From CAXBDP01 sp964598395 (GTDB lineage Bacteria; Bacteroidota; Bacteroidia; Cytophagales; Cyclobacteriaceae), in assembly GCA_964598395.1 (NCBI GenBank), contig CAZRBW010000039.1, positions 1 to 29,097 of the forward strand: a DNA stretch of 29,097 nt. Reading direction: 5' to 3'. Numbering within the stretch: position 1 is the stretch's first letter; the number at the start of each line of letters is the position of its first letter. The notes under the pieces are model-generated. The model was not told the DNA's origin. It was given only the letters and a program-made list of their open reading frames with translations, and ran no database searches. Positions 23,794 through 29,097 of the stretch are shown piece after piece. Made by a program: the position numbers and the translations under genes.

Positions 23794-25073
23794 ACGATTG
23801 CTCCGGCAATTGTAGCTGTGAGCATACAAGCCAAAGTCGCAGCAAATAAAGCCCGCATTCCCAATCTAGATAAATTGCCTTGTTGGTTTGGAGCCATACC
23901 ACCAATACCGCCTACTTGTATGGCAATGGAGCTGAAATTAGAAAAACCACAAAGTGCATAAGTTGCAATCACAATACTTTTTGGAGAGAGGGCTCCAGCT
24001 TCTTTTAATTCGGCCAAGCCTAAATAGGCTACAAATTCGTTGATCACTGTCTTTTGCCCAAGCAAACTACCCACGGCCAAAGTTTCACTCCACTCAACTC
24101 CCATCGTAAAGGCCAGTAATTTGAAAATCAACCCTAACAAGAATTGCAAAGAGAATCCCGTAAATGCGCCATCAGTCCATTCTACAACCAAACCATTAAG
24201 TCCAGTGTACGCACCAATAAAATCTTCAAGGAAGAAATTAACTGCTGCAATCACAGCAATAAAAGCCAACAACATACCACCCACATTTAGGGCTAATTTC
24301 AAGCCTTCACTTGCTCCATTGGAGAGCGCATCGATAAGGTTTACGCCGAGCTTTTCAGTATTCACTTTTAGCTCTTTATCGATTTTTTCAGGCTCAGTTT
24401 CGGGTATTACGATTTTGGAGAAAACTATGGCTGCAGGCGCATTCATAATACTTGCGCTCAATAGATAAGATGCATATTTGGCTTGCTGCACAGGATCGTC
24501 GCCACCGAGGAACGCAACATAACCTGCCAGCACTCCTCCCGCTATTGTGGCCATACCACCAGTCATCAAGCACATCAATTCGGAGCGCGTCATATTTGGC
24601 ACAAATGGACGAACCAATAACGGCGCTTCTGTTTGTCCAAGGAAAATATTACCCGCAGCAGACAAACTTTCTGAGCCAGAAAGTCGCATAGTACGAGCCA
24701 TGATCCAAGCAATTCCATAAACGATTTTTTGCAAAATGCCCAAATAATAAAGGCCGGCCGTAATCGTAGAAAAAAATATGATGGTAGGTAATACTTGAAA
24801 AGCGAAAATAAACCCAAATGAATTGCCCGCTAAATCACCAAATAAGAATTGTGCACCATCTGAGGAGAAGCTTAGGAATTTTACAAAAATCCTAGATACT
24901 GAATCAAAAGCCGACGCAACTGCATCCACTTTTGTGATGAGTAAACCAAAAGTAATTTGAAGGGTAACACCAATTGCCACCAATCTCCAATCAATTTTCC
25001 GCTTATGGGAGCTAAACGCAAATGCTAATGCCAGTAAAACAAAAATCCCAAACAGGGCACGTAGGTAATCCAT
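23781..25073 (-). CDS. Concentrative nucleoside transporter (NupC/CNT family)
   Basis: 430 residues with about 10 membrane segments. CNT motifs are clear: GNIFLGQTEAPLLVRPF (about 142-158, nucleoside- and ion-binding loop), MTGGMATIAGGVLAGY (about 170-185) and the C-terminal GFSNFSSIAIQVGGIG (about 375-390). The family imports nucleosides with H+ or Na+ across the inner membrane. It lies downstream of the etfB-etfA-DUF151 unit on the same strand, but a terminator at 25175-25206 and its own -7 element separate it. Its stop codon lies inside the right copy of the 53-bp duplication, so the ancestral 3' end overlapped the SGNH gene tail. An octamer lies at 24535-24542. Confidence 0.93.
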   Translation of the reverse strand: MDYLRALFGIFVLLALAFAFSSHKRKIDWRLVAIGVTLQITFGLLITKVDAVASAFDSVSRIFVKFLSFSSDGAQFLFGDLAGNSFGFIFAFQVLPTIIFFSTITAGLYYLGILQKIVYGIAWIMARTMRLSGSESLSAAGNIFLGQTEAPLLVRPFVPNMTRSELMCLMTGGMATIAGGVLAGYVAFLGGDDPVQQAKYASYLLSASIMNAPAAIVFSKIVIPETEPEKIDKELKVNTEKLGVNLIDALSNGASEGLKLALNVGGMLLAFIAVIAAVNFFLEDFIGAYTGLNGLVVEWTDGAFTGFSLQFLLGLIFKLLAFTMGVEWSETLAVGSLLGQKTVINEFVAYLGLAELKEAGALSPKSIVIATYALCGFSNFSSIAIQVGGIGGMAPNQQGNLSRLGMRALFAATLACMLTATIAGAIVTPS

Positions 25074-25091
25074 TCAATAAGGGTTAGAGAT

Positions 25092-25099
25092 CAAAGATA
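25092..25099 (-). promoter_or_regulatory. -7 promoter element for the nucleoside transporter
   Basis: Read on the - strand, TATCTTTG is an exact TAnnTTTG, 18 bases before the ATG at 25073. No standard TTG box is seen. Confidence 0.48.
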
Positions 25100-25164
25100 T
25101 AATGAAAGGCCGAATGCAGAAATATAAATTTCCGCTATTTAGCAAATCGTTCGAAAAGCGGGAG

Positions 25165-25206
25165 AAAAAAAGAAAACCCTTTGCCTCTAAATAGAAACAA
25201 AGGGTT
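25165..25206 (-). terminator. Intrinsic terminator of the etfB-etfA-DUF151 operon
   Basis: AACCCTTTG (25175-25183) pairs with CAAAGGGTT (25198-25206) around a 14-base loop. On the - strand the stem is followed by a T-rich run. It lies 23 bases past the DUF151 gene's stop. Confidence 0.85.
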
Positions 25207-25229
25207 CAAATTATCAAAGCAAGCTTAAA

Positions 25230-25832
25230 TCAATTCCGTCGATTAATCTCGTCACGAATTTTCGCTGCTTTTTCGTATTCTTCTTGCTCAAGCGCTTTAT
25301 CGAGCATTTCATTTAGCTTTTCAAGTGGAGTATCTTCCAGCTTTTTGTGACTTCCTGCACCGGCACCTGGCCCTACAGTACTTGTAGATTTAGTGCCGCG
25401 CTCTGGCTTTATTTCCTCATTATCGTCCACTTCGATTCCGCCTTCAGAAAGGACGGTATCGACCACATACAGTGGAACTTTGAATCTAACGCCAATCGCT
25501 ATCGCATCAGAAGGCCTTGAGTCAATCTCTACTCTTTTGTCCTTATCGCTACAGATTATTTTGGCAAAGAAAATACCCTCCCGCAAATCTGTAATCACGA
25601 TTTCCTCCACAGTGTAGCCAAAAGCAAAAGCGAACGACTTAAATAAGTCATGCGTCATAGGTCTATTAGTTTTGAGATTTTCGTTCTCAATAGCAATAGC
25701 ATGCGCTTCACTATGGCCAATGATTATTGGCAATCGTCTATTTCCACCAATTTCGCCCAATACCAAAGCAAAGGAACCCGTCTGCGGTTGATTTGACGAT
25801 AAGGATATTATTTCAAGTTCAATCTTATTCAA
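25230..25832 (-). CDS. Bifunctional nuclease-domain (DUF151) protein with C-terminal UVR motif
   Basis: 200 residues. Residues about 1-140 are the DUF151 bifunctional-nuclease domain, with the typical opening ELEIISLSSNQPQTGSFALVLGE, an ILPIIIGHSEA-like RRLPIIIGHSEAHAIAI block, and IDSRPSDAIAIGVRFKVPLYV. Residues about 165-200 are a UVR motif (LEKLNEMLDKALEQEEYEKAA...), the short helical hairpin known from UvrB/UvrC as a protein-binding module. DNase/RNase activity is reported for some family members; the target is unknown. The start is TTG at 25832, one base after the etfA stop, so the two are translationally coupled. No later ATG keeps the conserved domain. An octamer lies at 25577-25584. 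Confidence 0.86.
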   Translation of the reverse strand: MNKIELEIISLSSNQPQTGSFALVLGEIGGNRRLPIIIGHSEAHAIAIENENLKTNRPMTHDLFKSFAFAFGYTVEEIVITDLREGIFFAKIICSDKDKRVEIDSRPSDAIAIGVRFKVPLYVVDTVLSEGGIEVDDNEEIKPERGTKSTSTVGPGAGAGSHKKLEDTPLEKLNEMLDKALEQEEYEKAAKIRDEINRRN

Positions 25833-25833
25833 T

Positions 25834-26802
25834 TTATTTGGCTGCGTTTATGGCTTCAGTCAATTTAGGTAATATTTCAAATGCATCTCCAACGATACCA
25901 TAATCGGCAGCTTTGAAGAATGGCGCTTCAGCATCTTTGTTGATTACCACAATATATTTACTTGAGTTTACACCTGCCAAATGTTGGATAGCACCAGAAA
26001 TACCTACTGCAACATATAAGCTAGGACTAACTTTCACACCAGTTTGACCAACGTGCTCGTGGTGAGGTCTCCAATCCATATCAGACACTGGCTTGCTGCA
26101 ACCTGTAGCTGCGCCAAGTGAAGAAGCTAGATCTTCGATCAAACCCCAGTTTTCAGGGCCTTTCATTCCACGACCTCCAGATACTACAATGTCTGCTTCT
26201 GGCAAAAGGATAGTGCCCATTTGCTTTTTTGTATCTGTGATTTTAGCATTGAAATCTGCATCATTCAAGTTTGGCGCAAATGCTTCAATTTGTGCAGTTG
26301 CTCCAGTTTCTTTCAACTCAACAGCGTTTTTCTTGATAGCAAGGATTTTTTTATCACCACTTAACTCCACATGAGCAAAAGCTTTACCTGTGTAAATACT
26401 TCTTTTCACTTTGAAACCTGCACTTGTATCTGGCAATTCGGCTACGTTAGAAGCCAAGCTTGCATTTACCTTTATAGCTACTCTAGCAGCTACCGGATCG
26501 CCCAAAGATGATTTAGCTAAAACCAGAATATCACTTGACTCCTTCTCCATAGCTTGTGCAATCACAGAAGCATAAGCTTGGATGATACCTGGGTTCAATT
26601 TCTCGTCATTCACATGCAATACCTTGTTAGCTCCAGCACTACCTGTTTTGGCTAATTCCGCCTCACTTACTTTGTTGCCAAGTGCAAGTGCTGTTACGCT
26701 CGTACCCATTTTGGCAGCAAGCTCTGCTCCGTATGACACAGCCTCTAAAGAGGACTTCTTCACAACTCCTTCGTCACTTTCTATAAATACTAATATTGAC
26801 AT
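25834..26802 (-). CDS. etfA: Electron transfer flavoprotein alpha subunit
   Basis: 322 residues. The N-terminal part (1-185) is the adenine-nucleotide-hydrolase-like fold shared with EtfB. The C-terminal FAD domain (about 200-320) has VVSGGRGMKGPENW, the GCSKPVSD segment, GQTGVKVSPSLYVAVGISGAIQHLAG and SKYIVVINKDAEAPFF, all hallmarks of EtfA. With EtfB it carries electrons from acyl-CoA and related dehydrogenases to the quinone pool through ETF-quinone oxidoreductase. It is read from the etfB mRNA, 23 bases downstream. Length is normal for the non-bifurcating type. Confidence 0.96.
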   Translation of the reverse strand: MSILVFIESDEGVVKKSSLEAVSYGAELAAKMGTSVTALALGNKVSEAELAKTGSAGANKVLHVNDEKLNPGIIQAYASVIAQAMEKESSDILVLAKSSLGDPVAARVAIKVNASLASNVAELPDTSAGFKVKRSIYTGKAFAHVELSGDKKILAIKKNAVELKETGATAQIEAFAPNLNDADFNAKITDTKKQMGTILLPEADIVVSGGRGMKGPENWGLIEDLASSLGAATGCSKPVSDMDWRPHHEHVGQTGVKVSPSLYVAVGISGAIQHLAGVNSSKYIVVINKDAEAPFFKAADYGIVGDAFEILPKLTEAINAAK

Positions 26803-26825
26803 TTTTTCTCGATTTAGAATTTGAA

Positions 26826-27563
26826 TTAAAGAACTTTAGCTTCAGACTTCAACAACTTCACAAGCTCACCCACATTGTCTTTGTCTATCATTTTCACAGC
26901 ACCTTTTGCAGGTGGTAGTTCATATTTTTCAGTCACGGATTTCACGTCCTTATCTGCTGGTTCTACCACATTAAGTGGTTTAGTACGCGCGCTCATAATT
27001 CCACGCATATTAGGTATTTTCCACTCGGCAATTGGCTCTTGGCAACCTGCTACAAATGGCAAACTTGCTGTTAAGGTTTCCTTGCCTCCTTCGATTTCAC
27101 GAAGCAAAGTGGCATTATTACCATCCAAATCGAGTTTCATTACTGGAGAGAAAGATGGCATTCCAAGCATTTCACCAACCATTCCATGCACCATTCCACC
27201 ATTGAAATCGATAGACTCACGACCCATTAAGATCATATCATAATTACCTTCTTTGGCAACATTAGCTATTTGCTTAGCTACAAAATATGAATCAGACGGA
27301 AATGCATTAATTCTGATCGCCTCATCCGCACCGATGGCCAAAGCCTTACGCAAAGTTGGCTCAGTTTCGGCTTCACCTACATTAAGCACAGTGATACTCG
27401 CACCATTGGACTCTTTCAATTCAACCGCACGGGCAAGTGCATAATCATCGTAAGGACCAATGATAAATTGCACGCCATTTTTGTCGAACTTTGTGTCATT
27501 CTCGGTAAATGCTATCCGGCTAGTAGTATCCGGCACATGTGTAATACAAACTAATATCTTCAT
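26826..27563 (-). CDS. etfB: Electron transfer flavoprotein beta subunit
   Basis: 245 residues. It opens with MKILVCITHVPDT, the EtfB N-terminus. It contains the AMP-binding region around NVGEAETEPTLRKALAIGADEAIRI (about 60-85) and ILMGRESIDFNGGMVHGMVGEMLG (about 111-134), and ends with the signature region REIEGGKETLTASLPFVAGCQEPIAEWKIPNMRGIMSARTKPL. It is the partner of EtfA and first gene of the operon etfB-etfA-DUF151. It is divergent from the TPR gene at 27651 with an 87-bp spacer. Confidence 0.95.
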   Translation of the reverse strand: MKILVCITHVPDTTSRIAFTENDTKFDKNGVQFIIGPYDDYALARAVELKESNGASITVLNVGEAETEPTLRKALAIGADEAIRINAFPSDSYFVAKQIANVAKEGNYDMILMGRESIDFNGGMVHGMVGEMLGMPSFSPVMKLDLDGNNATLLREIEGGKETLTASLPFVAGCQEPIAEWKIPNMRGIMSARTKPLNVVEPADKDVKSVTEKYELPPAKGAVKMIDKDNVGELVKLLKSEAKVL

Positions 27564-27572
27564 TCGTAAATT

Positions 27573-27580
27573 TATCTTTG
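27573..27580 (+). promoter_or_regulatory. -7 promoter element candidate for the TPR gene
   Basis: TATCTTTG, an exact TAnnTTTG, 70 bases before the ATG at 27651, leaving a leader of about 63 bases. No standard TTG box. Confidence 0.35.
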
Positions 27581-27650
27581 TTTGGATAATTAACTTTTAA
27601 TTTGCCGTGAAGTTACCAAAACTTGAAAAATTAAAAAATAAGATTCTACG

Positions 27651-27980
27651 ATGAAGGAACAGCGAATATCAATGTTGGAAAAATACATTCAGGATGACCC
27701 TCATGATCCCTTTCCACTTTATGCCCTTGCATTGGAGTATGTTGAGCGGGAGGTTGAAAAATCCGTAGAGCTATTTGATAAGACTTTGGAAAAATTTCCT
27801 ATGTATTTGCCTACATATTATCATGCCGCAGCTCTATTTGCAGACCTCGGCGAAATTGAAAAAGCCAAGTCCTTGTACGAAAAAGGTATTCAATTAGCCC
27901 AAGATCAAAAAGAACAGAAAACGCTAAATGAATTACGCGCAGCTTTTCAGAATTTTAGATTTGAGAATGGATTGGATTAG
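27651..27980 (+). CDS. Small TPR-repeat protein
   Basis: 109 residues, about three helical TPR-like units. They are read from DPHDPFPLYALALEYVE (about 16-32), DKTLEKFPMYLPTYYHAAALFADLGEIEKAKSLYEKGIQLA (about 43-83) and a final helix. The canonical TPR pattern (W/L-G/A-Y-A-F-A-P) is clearest in the central unit. There is no signal peptide, so it is probably a cytoplasmic protein-binding adaptor with unknown partner. ATG 27651. It contains GCGGGAGG at 27746-27753 (encoding Arg-Glu-Val). The 68-bp gap to the convergent antitoxin-like gene has no clear terminator. Confidence 0.75.
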   Translation: MKEQRISMLEKYIQDDPHDPFPLYALALEYVEREVEKSVELFDKTLEKFPMYLPTYYHAAALFADLGEIEKAKSLYEKGIQLAQDQKEQKTLNELRAAFQNFRFENGLD

Positions 27981-28048
27981 AGAGGTAAATTATATTCTTG
28001 AAAATTAATTAGTTACAATCGTTTTTTTCAATTGACTGAAAGTGATTT

Positions 28049-28348
28049 TTAAACCTTAACAACTTTTGCGTCCTTATTCACCACAATTTCATCCTCTTTT
28101 ATAACACTAAGAATTGATTCACCTAAAACCGATTCAATCTTAGAAATACTTTTTAAGGTGAAATTATGAGTTCCACGCATCCACTTACTTATTTCTGATT
28201 CGCTCTTACCAAGCAATTCCGCCAAATCTCTCTGGGTTTTTCCTTGCTTTTGGAGTATAGAATGAATTTTATTAACCACATCAAAAGAGTGATCAACAAA
28301 TCTATCAACTTCATTAGTTACTTGAATAGAATTAAATATCTCGCTCAT
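28049..28348 (-). CDS. Helix-turn-helix XRE-family antitoxin-like regulator
   Basis: 99 residues. The XRE helix-turn-helix lies at about 36-75 (GKTQRDLAELLGKSESEISKWMRGTHNF), where KSESEISKW is the recognition helix. The N-terminal 30 residues and the short C-terminal tail (VNKDAKVVKV) are the usual sites of toxin contact. Its 5' end overlaps the upstream gene by 17 bases, as in HigB-HigA order (toxin first, antitoxin second), and it probably represses the shared promoter. ATG at 28348. The HTH call is firm; the antitoxin role rests on gene order. Confidence 0.82.
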   Translation of the reverse strand: MSEIFNSIQVTNEVDRFVDHSFDVVNKIHSILQKQGKTQRDLAELLGKSESEISKWMRGTHNFTLKSISKIESVLGESILSVIKEDEIVVNKDAKVVKV

Positions 28349-28820
28349 TCTCTTTCGTGTTTAAATAAAATTTTAAATCTCCATGCAATTGGTTGCCAAG
28401 TATTGTAAGATGCCCTTTTGATTCTTTCAACTTTATTACAAAAGCTACATCATTAATAAGTTGAAAATGTGGGTAAGCATCAGAACTATTTTTAACCAAT
28501 TGTGAAGTTTTCAGTCCACCATTTCCCAGAATCAAAATTTCATCATTTACTCTGTAACAATATAACCTAAGTTTAGACCCTTCAATTGGAATAGCAGCAC
28601 CTTTATCTTCAGGTCTGAAATACCTTTCTAAAGCACCTTCATCTCCAATTTTCCTAATCCATTTAACAATGATCTCAACATCCTGTCTAAATTTTGGATC
28701 GTCTTTGAATCGATTAAAGAAATCATCCGTTTCTGTAAAAGACAGTTCAGAATCATGGATTGTATAAATTTTTGTCCTTTTTCCAGTGATGTAGCCCTTT
28801 ATCTCAAAGTAACGCTTCAC
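28332..28820 (-). CDS. Putative toxin of a HigBA/RelE-like pair, unusually long
   Basis: 162 residues, GTG start at 28820. The central region ALERYFRPEDK...KLRLYCYRVNDEILILGNGGLKTSQ (about 63-107) has the basic, beta-strand look of RelE/HigB/Gp49 toxins, with a conserved-looking Arg-Tyr pair on the expected strand. But the protein is about 50 residues longer than most RelE toxins, with extra sequence at both ends, including a C-terminal segment FQLINDVAFVIKLKESKGHLTIL. It is followed by an overlapping XRE gene. Assignment as a toxin is an inference from context and weak resemblance. The catalytic residues cannot be placed with confidence. Confidence 0.55.
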   Translation of the reverse strand: MKRYFEIKGYITGKRTKIYTIHDSELSFTETDDFFNRFKDDPKFRQDVEIIVKWIRKIGDEGALERYFRPEDKGAAIPIEGSKLRLYCYRVNDEILILGNGGLKTSQLVKNSSDAYPHFQLINDVAFVIKLKESKGHLTILGNQLHGDLKFYLNTKENERDI

Positions 28821-28828
28821 TTTTAAGT

Positions 28829-28860
28829 TAAGTTTAAATTAAACTGAAATTCATTGCAAA
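28829..28860 (-). promoter_or_regulatory. Promoter and operator candidate of the toxin-antitoxin-like pair
   Basis: A perfect inverted repeat AGTTTAA-A-TTAAACT (28831-28845) begins 11 bp upstream of the GTG start. On the - strand it overlaps a weak -7 element TAAACTTA (28829-28836), which is 20 bases from TTTG (28857-28860). An antitoxin dimer bound here would block the promoter. Confidence 0.5.
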
Positions 28861-28965
28861 AGCAAGATAAAGATATTTTTGTGGAACCGTCAGTAGTACA
28901 ACCCCATACTCCACCTCCCGCCTTTCCATCATTCATAATCTCAAAAAACAGCTATATTTAGCACA

Positions 28966-29097
28966 ATGGATCAAATTGTTGTTTTTATAACTCTAGGGAT
29001 TGCACTCGTACTATTTATCTGGGGCAAGTTTCGATACGATTTAGTTGCATTAGCAGCGCTATTTTTTCTGGTAGTATGGGATATTATTCCTGCAGAA
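28966..29097 (+). CDS. SLC13-type (DASS/CitMHS-like) permease, 5' end only
   Basis: 44 codons from ATG 28966 to the window edge, with no stop. The sequence FITLGIALVLFIWGKFRYDLVALAALFFLVVWDIIPAE matches the N-terminus common to SLC13-like permeases with TrkA-C domains, including the charged WGKFRYDLVAL turn between the first two membrane segments. Only these two segments are visible, so substrate (dicarboxylate, sulfate or other anions) and domain content cannot be told. Confidence 0.62.
   Translation, partial: MDQIVVFITLGIALVLFIWGKFRYDLVALAALFFLVVWDIIPAE

Noticed and set aside
23669..23905. 78-residue frame on the - strand running across the repeats into the nucleoside transporter.
   Set aside because: It lies out of frame over the end of a well-supported gene and over repeat DNA, with no recognisable sequence.

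Overview
The window looks like a chromosomal segment of a Bacteroidota bacterium, most likely of the order Cytophagales. The grounds are AT-rich DNA, several exact matches to the phylum's -7 promoter element TAnnTTTG, little Shine-Dalgarno sequence, a fused alpha/beta E1 dehydrogenase, an OmpA/PD40/LysM envelope protein, and the purC-STAS-rnz gene order. No tRNA, rRNA, CRISPR array, prophage or intact transposase was found. Protein names rest on motif recognition, not on database searches.

Layout. 1-2428 (+): a likely operon of purC (3' end only), a STAS anti-sigma antagonist, rnz and a queuosine-precursor transporter. 2542-4446 (+): a lipoprotein hydrolase of the CocE/S15 type, ended by a two-way hairpin. 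4523-5273 (-): two tandem paralogs, small exported helical proteins with a C-terminal membrane anchor. 5452-7569 (-): the fused 2-oxoacid dehydrogenase E1, divergent from hemF and a PAP2 phosphatase (+). 9332-11296 (+): a secreted M28 peptidase and a small cupin. 11533-13536 (-): an ABC1/UbiB-type kinase-like gene downstream of a TetR-type regulator. 13712-15262 (-): a proton/oligopeptide symporter, divergent from pckA (+), which is followed by an M23 peptidase (+). 17797-20325 (-): the large envelope protein. 20623-23424 (+): a SulP transporter and a membrane-anchored SGNH hydrolase. 23425-23780: repeat-rich insert. 23781-27563 (-): a nucleoside transporter and the etfB-etfA-DUF151 nuclease operon. 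27651-27980 (+): a TPR protein. 28049-28820 (-): a toxin-antitoxin-like pair. 28966-end (+): the 5' end of an SLC13-type permease.

The genes are mostly central metabolism (gluconeogenesis by PckA, 2-oxoacid oxidation by E1, electron transfer by EtfAB, heme by HemF), nutrient uptake (peptides, nucleosides, anions, queuosine precursor) and extracytoplasmic degradation and wall maintenance (CocE, M28, PAP2, OmpA/LysM). This fits a heterotroph living on peptides and organic matter.

The strongest unexplained signal is not a gene. The non-palindromic octamer GCGGGAGG (or its complement CCTCCCGC) occurs 18 times exactly, about once per 1.6 kb, where about 0.2 would be expected by rough base-composition arithmetic. 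It falls in genes in every reading frame and on both strands. It looks like a genome-wide DNA signal such as a Chi-type recombination site or an uptake sequence. Second is a REP-like repeat family that occurs only in two convergent intergenic regions. One of these is a 317-bp insert bounded by a 53-bp duplication of the end of the SGNH gene, and it has separated two formerly overlapping convergent genes.
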